A stretch of 10,816 nt of DNA from an uncultured Solobacterium sp. GTDB taxonomy: Bacteria > Bacillota_I > Bacilli_A > Erysipelotrichales > Erysipelotrichaceae. Every line of letters begins with the position of its first letter. Position 1 is the stretch's first letter. Made by a program: the position numbers and the translations under genes. Of the stretch, positions 1-6,838 are shown one piece after another. The notes under the pieces were generated by a model that saw only the letters and a program-made list of their open reading frames with translations, had not been told where the DNA came from and did no database searches. Where the stretch lies: the NCBI GenBank assembly GCA_927911475.1, contig CAKMPP010000019.1, positions 1 through 10,816 of the forward strand, read 5' to 3'.

Positions 1-993
1 TTCTGGCATTCCAACTCGTTCAACGGCTAACGCCGCATCCACCGCAATCTGTAACGCTCTTGGATCTGCATTACCACATTCCTCCGCAGCCGCAATCATA
101 ATTCTCCGAGAGATAAAACGAACATCCTCTCCCGCCGTCAACATGCGCGCAAGGTAGTATAGCGTCGCATCCGGATCAGAACCACGCATCGATTTAATAA
201 ATGCAGAAATCGTATCGTAATGGTTATCCCCATCCTTGTCATAACGGATTGCCTTCTTTTGAATGCATTCCTCCACAACAGACAAGGTAATGTGAATGTA
301 GCCATCGTCACTACGATCTGTTGTAAGATCTGCAAGTTCTAACGCATTTAACGCAGCACGTGCATCTCCATCACAAATCTCTGCTAAAAATTCAGCAGCT
401 TCCTCATCTAAGATAACATTGTCTTTGCCGATACCCCTTATCGCATCTTCAGCAGCACGTTTTAAAAGAGTCACAATATTCTCTTTTGTTAGTGACTTTA
501 ACTGGAAGATACGAGAACGTGAAATCAACGCTTGATTCACTTCAAAATATGGATTCTCTGTAGTCGCACCAATCAAGATAATTGTGCCATCTTCAACATA
601 TGGTAGTAGATAATCCTGTTGTCCTTTATTAAATCGATGAATCTCATCGATAAATAAGATTGTTTTCTTTTGATACATCGACATCAAGTCAATCGCATGT
701 GTAATTACCTGTTCAAGATCTTTCTTGCCTGCAATTGTCGCATTGACTTGCTGGAAATCGGCAGAGGTACTATTTGCAATCACTTGTGCTAGTGTTGTCT
801 TACCAGTTCCTGGAGGGCCATAAAAGATTAATGATCCAAGCTTATCCGCTTTAATTGCACGATATAACAATTTATTTTTACCAATGATATGTTCCTGACC
901 AACAACTTCCTCTAAAGTAGAAGGTCTCATACGTGCCGCTAAAGGCTCTTCATTTTTCTTTGTCTCTTCGCTTGCATACCCAAATAAATCCAT
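1..993 (-). CDS. rarA: RarA/MgsA AAA+ ATPase, C-terminus cut off by window edge
   Basis: Replication-associated recombination protein A, a cytoplasmic AAA+ ATPase of the clamp-loader/RuvB-like class that acts at stalled replication forks. 331 codons are visible with no stop. The family is usually about 420-440 residues, so roughly 100 C-terminal residues lie beyond the left edge. Visible motifs: an N-terminal MDLFGYASE start with the usual PLAARMRPSTLEEVVGQEH segment (residues 17-35), Walker A GPPGTGKT (59-66), Walker B LFIDEIHRF (113-121) followed by NKGQQD, sensor-1 region IGATTENP (141-148), and the SRSRIFQL arginine-finger region (158-165). The start is ATG at 991-993, with a strong AAGGAGG 5-10 bases upstream. 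It is monocistronic in this window and lies downstream of the ABC operon terminator. Assignment is from motif recognition and is secure. Confidence 0.95.
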   Translation of the reverse strand, partial: MDLFGYASEETKKNEEPLAARMRPSTLEEVVGQEHIIGKNKLLYRAIKADKLGSLIFYGPPGTGKTTLAQVIANSTSADFQQVNATIAGKKDLEQVITHAIDLMSMYQKKTILFIDEIHRFNKGQQDYLLPYVEDGTIILIGATTENPYFEVNQALISRSRIFQLKSLTKENIVTLLKRAAEDAIRGIGKDNVILDEEAAEFLAEICDGDARAALNALELADLTTDRSDDGYIHITLSVVEECIQKKAIRYDKDGDNHYDTISAFIKSMRGSDPDATLYYLARMLTAGEDVRFISRRIMIAAAEECGNADPRALQIAVDAALAVERVGMPE

Positions 994-1017
994 AGAAACC
1001 TCCTTCATCTACCCCAT

Positions 1018-1023
1018 ATTATA
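1018..1023 (-). promoter_or_regulatory. Probable -10 box of rarA
   Basis: On the minus strand a perfect TATAAT lies about 25 bases upstream of the rarA start codon, in the short gap after the ABC operon terminator. At 17-base spacing the -35 position reads TTTCTG (1041-1046), a poor match, so only the -10 is well supported. The promoter would overlap the T-run of the terminator. Confidence 0.5.
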
Positions 1024-1042
1024 CTTGTAAAAACTTCATTCA

Positions 1043-1070
1043 GAAAGAAAAAGCTCCTTATGGGAGCTTT
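1043..1070 (-). terminator. Rho-independent terminator of the ABC operon
   Basis: An 8-bp inverted repeat AAAGCTCC / GGAGCTTT (1050-1057 and 1063-1070, 5-base loop) starts three bases beyond the stop codon of the last ABC operon gene. On the minus strand it is followed by a T-rich tract (TTTCTTTC). It separates the ABC operon from rarA. Confidence 0.75.
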
Positions 1071-1073
1071 CAC

Positions 1074-1622
1074 TCATGATTTTCTTCTGGTACTTTGATG
1101 ATACATCCAAAAGATACAGAAACAAGTTATGAATAAAGAGATAATCACAAGCTGTAATATTTCAGGAATCACTACTCTTAAGCCAATGACAACCGCAGAG
1201 AATAAGATACCCAGAACCAATGCTAGTTTATATTTTTCAATTTGATATAAAAATGTTTCTTCTAACACAAATAATATCAGCAGTGATACTACAAGGTTTT
1301 CTAAGTCAACAGGACTAAATCGATGAAGAAAGTTAGAAAATAATGAATACAGCATATTACTGCTGAGTAATGCCAATAAGATGCGCTTGATGCGAGGTAT
1401 TATTTTCTCTTTGATAGAAAGTGGATAAAGAGAAAGATTATCTAAATCTAACTGCTTTTGGTACATTAACCCAGCCACATAAGCTGTCCCATATGGGAAT
1501 AAATCTATCAAGATACTATAACTACGCTCTGCACCAAGCAAGTAATACAAACACGGAACAATAATTACAAATCCTATCAATCCAATTAAAGTATACGCCT
1601 GATAAAATGATAATTTCTTCAT
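1074..1622 (-). CDS. Small ABC-2-type permease-like membrane protein (last gene of operon)
   Basis: 182-residue, very hydrophobic protein with about five to six predicted membrane segments (near residues 10-30, 36-52, 83-100, 108-125, 131-150 and 153-172). The LYPLSIKEKI segment at residues 65-74 sits where its operon neighbours carry LPVxxK. This is the short cytoplasmic motif seen in small ABC-2 permeases of the YtrA-associated type, so it is probably another membrane subunit of the same exporter. The ATG overlaps the stop of the gene before it (ATGA), which indicates translational coupling. AAAGGGG lies 8 bases upstream of the start. Its terminator follows directly. Substrate is unknown. 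The family placement rests on context and the short motif, so it is less certain than for the three paralogues upstream. Confidence 0.7.
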   Translation of the reverse strand: MKKLSFYQAYTLIGLIGFVIIVPCLYYLLGAERSYSILIDLFPYGTAYVAGLMYQKQLDLDNLSLYPLSIKEKIIPRIKRILLALLSSNMLYSLFSNFLHRFSPVDLENLVVSLLILFVLEETFLYQIEKYKLALVLGILFSAVVIGLRVVIPEILQLVIISLFITCFCIFWMYHQSTRRKS

Positions 1623-2200
1623 ATCGATTCCCCTTTGCGAATTTCATACATACATGCAAGCATAAGTATAACAATAACTCCAAAACAAATTAAATTCCCA
1701 TATACGATTACAGATCTACTCAATTCAAACTGATTTCTAATCCATACAAACAATACTGTAAAAATGATGAATGCAATGTATCTAATATACATATTATTTG
1801 ATTTTACTACCGTCATATTTTTAAAATTACGCAAGCAGTAATATAAACAACCTACTGGTGCAACAACAAATAATAAGAACAGTTTTGTGATCATCGTATC
1901 AAACCATATCGTACAAACCAAATATAGAAAGAAGTATATTAACATAACTCTCACGTACGCAACAAAGTAATCACTCTTTCGAACTGGCAAAATTTGTAGA
2001 ATTGGATTCCAATTTTCGTCAATCAAAACACTGATAATTTGTACCTGAAATATGAAGAAGAATATTGTTCCAATGTATTCTCTAACAATACTACTAGGTA
2101 TGCGCATGAGAAAAAGATAGAAAAATATTATTACACAATTCACTACGACATTATAGAAGTTAAATAAGCGATGTCGATACAATACATATATCCCTTGCAT
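1619..2200 (-). CDS. Small ABC-2-type permease-like membrane protein
   Basis: 193-residue polytopic membrane protein with roughly five to six hydrophobic segments (near 16-33, 42-60, 82-102, 104-122, 136-153 and 165-184). LPVRKSDYFV at residues 71-80 occupies the same place as LLPVKPKSYV in the tandem permeases upstream. This supports membership of the same small ABC-2 permease superfamily despite low overall similarity. A strong AGAAGGAGG lies 7 bases before the ATG. Its start is only 16 bases from the reconstructed end of the frameshifted permease upstream, and its stop overlaps the next gene by ATGA. It is therefore the sixth gene of the operon and likely a subunit of the same exporter. 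Substrate is unknown. Confidence 0.75.
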   Translation of the reverse strand: MQGIYVLYRHRLFNFYNVVVNCVIIFFYLFLMRIPSSIVREYIGTIFFFIFQVQIISVLIDENWNPILQILPVRKSDYFVAYVRVMLIYFFLYLVCTIWFDTMITKLFLLFVVAPVGCLYYCLRNFKNMTVVKSNNMYIRYIAFIIFTVLFVWIRNQFELSRSVIVYGNLICFGVIVILMLACMYEIRKGESI

Positions 2201-2216
2201 AAAAGACCTCCTTCTA

Positions 2217-2791
2217 TCAATCTTTATTAGTCAAGATACGAATGGATGAGATGTACGCTAGCGTATAAAGAACACCTGCATATCCCAAAAACTGAATAAT
2301 AGGATGAATATTTGTTTTATATAAATAAGTGCAGCAACACCAATCACAACTAGCAACATATACAAATGCTCAAAATAATTTCGATGCCACATATTGATTG
2401 GTAAAATAGCAGGAATTGCTAAAGCCTCAACAAACAAGATAATATATAGCACAACCAATATTGTACCCACCTCTTTATATGGAAAATATGATATGGATAA
2501 TCCAAGGAATATTATTATATTGAGCATGAATATTTCTAGAAAAAGGATACTTACTCTTTCTTTTGCATTAATTGGCAACAAGCAGATAACTTTCTTCAAC
2601 GGTCGCTCATTTTTAGCAAAAACATTTATCAACTGAACCGAGAAGATCAACATAAGAGGGTTATCATAGTTTGACTTTACTTTCACAATATAAAATAACG
2701 AATAAATCGAAAACAAAATATATAAAAGAGGAAAGATAAACTGTTTCTTTTTTATGAATGTCTCAAACTCCATTAATAATAGTGCTTTCAT
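2217..2791 (-). pseudogene. Tandem ABC permease copy C, frameshifted near the C-terminus
   Basis: Third of three tandem paralogues. The opening frame starts MKALLLMEFETFIKKKQF and carries LLPINAKERVSILFLE, PAILP and YFEH, all aligned with the intact copy at 3464-4045. After about residue 158 it runs into an unrelated tail and stops at 2258-2260. In the neighbouring frame the sequence continues KTNIHPIIQFLGYAGVLYTL and then AYISSIRILTNKD, stopping at 2217-2219. That matches the FSSIRIL ending of the other two copies. Adding one A to the AAAA run (plus-strand T-run 2315-2318) joins the frames into a 191-residue protein, against 193 for the intact copy. A good GGAAGGAA ribosome site precedes the ATG. 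If translated as is, the last membrane segment would be altered and the C-terminus lost. It could be a pseudogene, a phase-variable copy or a sequencing error. Confidence 0.85.
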
Positions 2792-2832
2792 ACTCTTAGA
2801 AATTCCTTCCTAAAATAGATTATTCTACTTTG

Positions 2833-3416
2833 TTAAAAATTATTTTTGGTTTTTAATATTCGAATTGAAGAAAAATATGTTAATACAATCAATAAACTCG
2901 CAAAGAATAGAAAGCAAATTCCTTTATCTAATGTTGTTTGAGTAATAATACCCCAATAGAAACACGCAAGAATTACTACTATTGCAATATGTTCAAAATA
3001 ACTCTGTTTCAATTTTTGCTTTGGTAGTATAGCAGGTGTCGCGATACTTTCAAGTACGAGAATTATTCCAATTGGACTAGACTTGGAGTAATTATTCTTC
3101 CCAAGATTACACAATATATTGCCCAACCTAGAACCAGCACAAGATTATAAATCCCTGTTTCTAAAAACAGAATATTTACACGTGATTTTGGCTTCACAGG
3201 TAATAAACGCATAATATCTGCATTTACTAAGTTTCCATCAACAAAGTCTTGTGCAAAAAATGTAAAATAGAGAAAACTAGGAAATGTTTGAATATATACG
3301 GTATCTGTACGAGCTCTAAAAGCGCCAATAATGCATATCACTAAATATAAGATAGGCGTTAAATATTTCTTTCTCTTAATAAATCTTTCATATTCAGCTA
3401 TTAATAGTGCTTTCAT
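2833..3416 (-). pseudogene. Tandem ABC permease copy B, frameshifted in the middle
   Basis: Second tandem paralogue. The true start is the ATG at 3414-3416 (MKALLIAEYERFIKRKKY), aligned with the starts of both sister copies and preceded by AAAGGGGGG. The first frame runs through LLPVKPKSRVNILFLE and GRIITPSLV, then stops at 3063-3065. The remainder is in the adjacent frame: PIGIILVLES, PAILPKQK, SYFEH, TQTTLDKG and YFSSIRILKTKNNF, ending at 2833. The break falls inside the conserved segment that reads GRLIFPDLIETGLLIFLES in the intact copy. One extra base near 3074-3075 (CC to CCC on the minus strand) restores a 194-residue protein. As read, the product would be about 117 residues and lack the last membrane segments. 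An ATG at 3467 in the same frame gives a longer protein but lies in repeat-like spacer sequence. Confidence 0.88.
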
Positions 3417-3463
3417 ATTCTTAACACCCCCCTTTACAATTGACGAGTTCACTTCGTTAAAAA

Positions 3464-4045
3464 TCATCCTTTTTCTTTGAGAATACGAATGGAAGAAAAG
3501 TATGTCATCACAAATAAGATAGCAATATAGAACAGAAAACCGATATTCTTATCCAGTGTTGTTTGAGTTAGTATAACTCCATAATAAAAGCACATAAGAA
3601 GTCCTACCATTAACGTATGCTCAAAATAAGGTTGGGTCATCTTTTTCTTCGGTAATACGGCCGGAATGAACAAACTTTCTAAAAAGATTAACAAACCAGT
3701 CTCTATCAAATCTGGAAAAATTAATCTTCCAAGAACTGTGCAATAGATAAACCAACCTAGAATAATAATAAGATTATATATTCCTACTTCCAGGAATAAA
3801 ATTCTCACATAGGATTTTGGTTTAACTGGTAATAATCTAATATTCTGTGAATTGATCAAATTTCCTTTTTCAAAATCAGGAACAAACAAAAATATGCATA
3901 TCAAATATGGGAATTTATCCTGAGGATTCAAACTTTTACTCGCATAAACCCCATTAATAACACAAAGTAATAGATATATGATATATGCTATGTATCTCTT
4001 ATTTTTAACAAGTCTTTCATACTCAGCTATTAACAGTGCTTTCAT
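3464..4045 (-). CDS. Tandem ABC permease copy A, intact
   Basis: 193-residue membrane protein, the only undamaged member of the three-copy array. It begins MKALLIAEYERLVKNKRY, a positively charged cytoplasmic N-terminus, followed by about six hydrophobic segments. LLPVKPKSYV at residues 71-80 is the short LPV-x-K motif typical of small ABC-2 permeases linked to YtrA-type regulators. PAVLPKKK and YFEH form a second conserved loop, and the protein ends SSIRILKEKG. It starts 35 bases after the ATPase gene with AGAAAGGA upstream, so it is the most likely membrane partner of that ATPase. Members of this family form exporters or sensors for peptides, antibiotics or envelope stress; the substrate here cannot be read from sequence. 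Confidence 0.85.
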   Translation of the reverse strand: MKALLIAEYERLVKNKRYIAYIIYLLLCVINGVYASKSLNPQDKFPYLICIFLFVPDFEKGNLINSQNIRLLPVKPKSYVRILFLEVGIYNLIIILGWFIYCTVLGRLIFPDLIETGLLIFLESLFIPAVLPKKKMTQPYFEHTLMVGLLMCFYYGVILTQTTLDKNIGFLFYIAILFVMTYFSSIRILKEKG

Positions 4046-4080
4046 ATGCTTAGAAAATCCTTTCTAATATTATATGATTT

Positions 4081-4923
4081 TTAAATAATACCTTTTACGA
4101 TACCAACGAAAATTTCTTCTAACGTCGCTGGCTGTAGACCTTCTAGATTTGGAGCATGCTTACGATCGATTAATAGTTTTACCTGATATGGTGTTTCTTT
4201 CTTTGCGACAATTGCGCCTTCTGGAATATTCGTTATTTCTTCTGGTGCTGCATTCAATATTCCATAGCTAGATAGGATATTATCTTTTTCATCATTGATT
4301 ATTAATTCACCTGCATGCATGAATCCAATGTAATCGCACATCTTCTCAAGATCTGTAACGATATGGGAAGAGATAAGGATTGTACGGTCTTCTTGACGTG
4401 TATATTCAATGAGAAGTTCTACAACCTCCGCACGAATTGCTGGGTCTAATGCGTTCATTGGTTCATCTAATACTAATAGTTTTGCATTATGGCTTAACGC
4501 AATCGCAATTGCGATACGCATTTTGTTACCTAATGATAGCGTCTCATATTTTGCTTCTTCATCAATTTCAAACTGTTTTAATAGTTTTACAAATTGTTCA
4601 TGCTCCCAATGTTTATAGATTTTACTAAAGATTTCTTCAATCTTATCTACTGTCAGGATATTAGGAATGCCCATATCATTAATCACAAAACCTAACTGGT
4701 CTTTGAGTTCTATTTCATTGATGAAATTATTACTTCCTAGTACTACAACATCCCCATAGTTTGGTTGTACAAGTCCTAGGATACAGTTGATAAGTGTTGT
4801 TTTACCTGCACCATTTTCACCAATCAAGCCATAGATTGTTCCTTCAGGAATCTGCAAAGAAACATGATTCAAACGAAAGTTATCATACTTTTTTGTAATA
4901 TCCTTTACTTCAATTGCATTCAT
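4081..4923 (-). CDS. ABC transporter ATP-binding protein
   Basis: 280-residue ABC ATPase of the exporter type found next to YtrA-family GntR regulators (YtrB/YhcG-like). Walker A is GENGAGKTT (35-43), the signature is LSLGN (129-133) in place of LSGGQ, Walker B is LLVLDEP (149-155) with its glutamate, and the H-loop histidine is in ISSH (187). The usual Q-loop glutamine is not obvious (FVINDMG, 79-85), as in other members of this subfamily. The nucleotide-binding domain is followed by about 70 residues that include a LQPATLEEIFVGIVKG tail. The start is ATG 4921-4923 with GGGGG 8 bases upstream. A TTG at 4936-4938 in the same frame would add five residues but would use part of the ribosome site as coding sequence. 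It is the only ATPase in an operon with five permease-like genes. It should dimerise at the inner face of the membrane with one or more of them. Confidence 0.93.
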   Translation of the reverse strand: MNAIEVKDITKKYDNFRLNHVSLQIPEGTIYGLIGENGAGKTTLINCILGLVQPNYGDVVVLGSNNFINEIELKDQLGFVINDMGIPNILTVDKIEEIFSKIYKHWEHEQFVKLLKQFEIDEEAKYETLSLGNKMRIAIAIALSHNAKLLVLDEPMNALDPAIRAEVVELLIEYTRQEDRTILISSHIVTDLEKMCDYIGFMHAGELIINDEKDNILSSYGILNAAPEEITNIPEGAIVAKKETPYQVKLLIDRKHAPNLEGLQPATLEEIFVGIVKGII

Positions 4924-4938
4924 AACGATTTCCCCCAA

Positions 4939-5317
4939 TTATTCATTTTCATCCCAAATGACTTTCATCATTTTGGCTACTTCCTCTTGTGATAAATTAC
5001 AAGATACGGATAGTTTTTTGATTTCTGCTAGATGTTCTTCAATGATGCGAAGATTTTTGTTCCTGAATGAGTTGGACATTTTTTCCTGCCACAAAACTCC
5101 CTTTGCCTGGAATTGTATAGATATAACCTTCTCTCTCCAGCTCTTCATATGATCGTTTTGTGGTAATGACACTAATACGCAAATCTTTGGCAAGTGTGCG
5201 AATAGATGGTAAACTTTCATCTTCTGCTAACGTACCATTAATGATTTGATCTCGTAATTGATTATAAATTTGGTCGTAAATCGGTTGTCCACTCCTGTTG
5301 TCAATAATCAGCTTCAC
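4939..5317 (-). pseudogene. GntR family (YtrA-type) transcriptional repressor, frameshifted
   Basis: Winged-helix regulator that begins at GTG 5315-5317 (KLIIDNRSGQPIYDQIYNQL), with GGAGG 9 bases upstream. The DNA-binding domain is complete: LPSIRTLAKDLRIS (36-49) holds the helix-turn-helix and YEELEREGYIYTIPGKGSFVA (57-77) the wing. The reading frame then ends KSSHH at residue 92 (stop 5039-5041). The expected short C-terminal helical dimerisation region is in the next frame: NLRIIEEHLAEIKKLS, then LSQEEVAKMMKVIWDENE, ending at 4939. Removing one A from the AAAAA run (plus-strand T-run 5054-5058) gives a 125-residue protein, the usual YtrA-type length. It heads the ABC operon, 15 bases before the ATPase, and presumably repressed it through the palindrome over its own promoter. 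As sequenced it would bind DNA poorly or not at all if the C-terminal helices are needed for dimerisation. Confidence 0.88.
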
Positions 5318-5338
5318 AATTATCAACCTCCAACCTAT

Positions 5339-5361
5339 CTGTATATATACAATATATACAG
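5339..5361. promoter_or_regulatory. Palindromic operator, probably for the GntR repressor
   Basis: A 23-bp palindrome has perfect 9-bp arms, CTGTATATA and TATATACAG, around a 5-base centre. It overlaps the -10 box of the operon promoter and sits between promoter and repressor start. GntR/YtrA-type proteins characteristically bind GT...AC inverted repeats at this position, so autorepression is the natural inference. Confidence 0.82.
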
Positions 5362-5379
5362 TCATTATATTTATGTCAA
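5351..5379 (-). promoter_or_regulatory. Sigma-A type promoter of the GntR/ABC operon
   Basis: Minus strand: a perfect -35 TTGACA (5374-5379), a 17-base spacer and -10 TATATT (5351-5356). The start codon lies about 34 bases downstream of the -10. Its -10 lies within the operator palindrome, which would explain repression by steric block. Confidence 0.85.
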
Positions 5380-5390
5380 TAGGTAAACAA

Positions 5391-5419
5391 GAAAAAACTC
5401 AGTCAAAATTGACTGAGTT
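5391..5419 (-). terminator. Rho-independent terminator of the SseB/GNAT/YczE operon
   Basis: A near-perfect hairpin AACTCAGTCA / TGACTGAGTT (5396-5405 and 5410-5419) is followed on the minus strand by TTTTTTC. The stem includes part of the stop codon of the YczE-like gene. It isolates the upstream operon from the ABC operon promoter that starts about 12 bases further on. Confidence 0.9.
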
Positions 5420-6080
5420 AGTTTGTTGTTTCATATACACATTTGTGGATGACTGGTTGTAGTTTCTTTGTAAAGTAGCCTAGTAGTGGCCCAAAAGTAA
5501 AAGCTAAGATAATCGTTCCTTCACGCATTGGGAATATTGCATGGAAGAAGAACCAACAAATCAATATCAGTATGATAAAGACCACATCTGCTAGCTGTCG
5601 TACTTTACCAAACTCTATCTTTAAGTTCTTTGCAAAAATCATGCATGTACTTTCTACTGGCAGTCCTATCATTCCACTTGCAACCATCATTGCATCTCCA
5701 AATGAACAAATAATGATAAATACGAACAATAGAATCATACGTATTATATAGGAATCTGAATTCATTCCTGCAAAGACTGTGTAGTAGAAATAATTGATTG
5801 TCATTCCCATCAGGAATGATACTGGTATCTGTAACAGAAACATCAAGCGGTATTTCTTCCGTAGCATTACAATCTGTAATGCAATGCAGATGCAGTTAGT
5901 AATTAAACCAACTGTTCCTACTTCAATTGTAGTTACTGAACTAATACTTAATGCCAAAGCGTCATAAGCACCTGTTCCTAGTGCCACTTTCATAATTCCT
6001 GCAGCACCAATCGCTACAAGAATCAAACCCACAAATTCAATCAGAAGATGTTTTATAAACTGTTCTTTTGTTATTTCCAT
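5418..6080 (-). CDS. YczE/YitT-like integral membrane protein
   Basis: 220-residue polytopic membrane protein resembling the YczE/YyaS group of Bacillota. About five membrane segments are visible (near 12-32, 53-72, 79-101, 112-135 and 160-185). The glycine-rich GAAGIMKVALGTGAYDALALSIS-type segment (residues 24-46) and FGDAMMVASGMIGLPVEST (126-144) resemble paired half-repeats seen in that family. It has no established biochemical function; relatives are annotated only as membrane proteins. The ATG overlaps the end of the GNAT fusion gene by 10 bases and has only a weak GAGACGAGA ribosome site, so translation is probably coupled to that gene. It is the last gene of its operon. Confidence 0.8.
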   Translation of the reverse strand: MEITKEQFIKHLLIEFVGLILVAIGAAGIMKVALGTGAYDALALSISSVTTIEVGTVGLITNCICIALQIVMLRKKYRLMFLLQIPVSFLMGMTINYFYYTVFAGMNSDSYIIRMILLFVFIIICSFGDAMMVASGMIGLPVESTCMIFAKNLKIEFGKVRQLADVVFIILILICWFFFHAIFPMREGTIILAFTFGPLLGYFTKKLQPVIHKCVYETTN

Positions 6081-6838
6081 AAGATTCTCGTCTCATAGAA
6101 CTGTTGTTCAAATCCAACAGCCTGAATAATTTCATTTTCATCAATATTTTCCGTAACACGGGTGACAATGAAATAAGAACGGTAATCATCTTTATGATAG
6201 ATAATACCACTAACAACACCTTGAAACGTGTCTAAAGGTTCCTTAGGACCAATGACATACGCATCTTGGAACTCACCATTCTTCTGGAATAGTTCTTCAA
6301 CATAGCCTGTATTAACAGGATAAGTTAAATCTGCAATATGTGGATGGAAGCTCCCGTATGTATGATCGATAATAACTGTTACAGTTTTCCCTAACCATTC
6401 CCTACCAATCAAATATTCCATTGGTGTGTAGTTCATACCACCAGCTTCAGTGGATTTTCCAGTATCCTCAAATCCATAGTGATGATAGAAGTCTACTGCT
6501 GAATCTACAACATTGGCACTAATCTTTGAAAGATGATTCTCATCAGCTTCTTCTTTCAAATGATTTAAGAGTGCAGTCGCATATCCTTTCTTACGGGAAA
6601 CTTGTCTTGTTAGTAATAAAATGACATGCATCTTATCTGGATCATAGGCTAAGATACTTTCTAAACCTTCTGCATATAAACCATAAACCGTGAATTGTTT
6701 TAGGCGTTCAGCCATAAATTCACTAATACTCTTAGCAGCCTCTTTACTCCATGAAGCATCCTTCTCAGAAAGAATTACTTCTTTGGCTAGAATGATTGCT
6801 TCATCAAGTTCAGCTGCAGTTAATGTTCTAATATCCAT
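6071..6838 (-). CDS. GNAT acetyltransferase fused to an inorganic-pyrophosphatase-like domain
   Basis: 255-residue two-domain cytoplasmic protein. Residues 1-145 form a GNAT N-acetyltransferase: the acetyl-CoA loop is seen as SRKKGYATALL (81-91) after the HVILLLTRQV strand, with VDFYHHYGFEDTG (115-127) as the typical C-terminal motif. Residues 149-254 match the small soluble inorganic-pyrophosphatase-like fold: LGKTVTVIIDHTYGSFHP, then DLTYPVNTGYVEEL, then GEFQDAYVIG. The classic catalytic signature DxDPxD is reduced to NGEFQDA (187-193), so only one of its three aspartates remains, which makes pyrophosphate hydrolysis doubtful. The ATG overlaps the SseB stop (TAATG) and the gene overlaps the YczE-like gene, so the three are one translation unit. 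The acetyl acceptor is unknown. Confidence 0.82.
   Translation of the reverse strand: MDIRTLTAAELDEAIILAKEVILSEKDASWSKEAAKSISEFMAERLKQFTVYGLYAEGLESILAYDPDKMHVILLLTRQVSRKKGYATALLNHLKEEADENHLSKISANVVDSAVDFYHHYGFEDTGKSTEAGGMNYTPMEYLIGREWLGKTVTVIIDHTYGSFHPHIADLTYPVNTGYVEELFQKNGEFQDAYVIGPKEPLDTFQGVVSGIIYHKDDYRSYFIVTRVTENIDENEIIQAVGFEQQFYETRILWK

Larger units (their letters stand above)
2217..4045 (-). repeat. Tandem array of three diverged permease gene copies
   Basis: Three homologous genes lie head to tail with start codons at 4045, 3416 and 2791, so the repeat periods are 629 and 625 bases. Shared protein blocks include MKALLxxExExxxKxK, LLPxxxKxxVxILFLE, PAxLP, YFEH and the SSIRIL ending. The homology also covers the spacer: ATTTTTAACGAAGTGAA after copy A resembles ATTTTTAACAAAGTAGAA after copy B. 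This indicates duplication of a gene-plus-spacer unit rather than of the reading frame alone. Copies A and B look closer to each other than to C. Confidence 0.85.

Noticed and set aside
2394..2636. 80-codon plus-strand open frame opposite permease copy C
   Set aside because: Antisense shadow of a membrane protein gene with no ribosome site or recognisable motif.
3417..3467. Upstream start MIFNEVNSS for permease copy B
   Set aside because: The 17 extra residues cover spacer sequence that is homologous to the non-coding gap after copy B, and both sister copies begin at MKALL with a ribosome site directly before it.
4924..4938. TTG start adding five residues to the ABC ATPase
   Set aside because: It would place the GGGGG ribosome site inside the coding region; the ATG at 4921-4923 has better spacing and a family-typical N-terminus.
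2217..5317. Classic programmed -1 frameshifting as the explanation of the operon breaks
   Set aside because: No XXXYYYZ slippery heptamer is present at the three sites, the required shifts differ in direction, and no stimulatory hairpin is evident; kept only as a lesser alternative.
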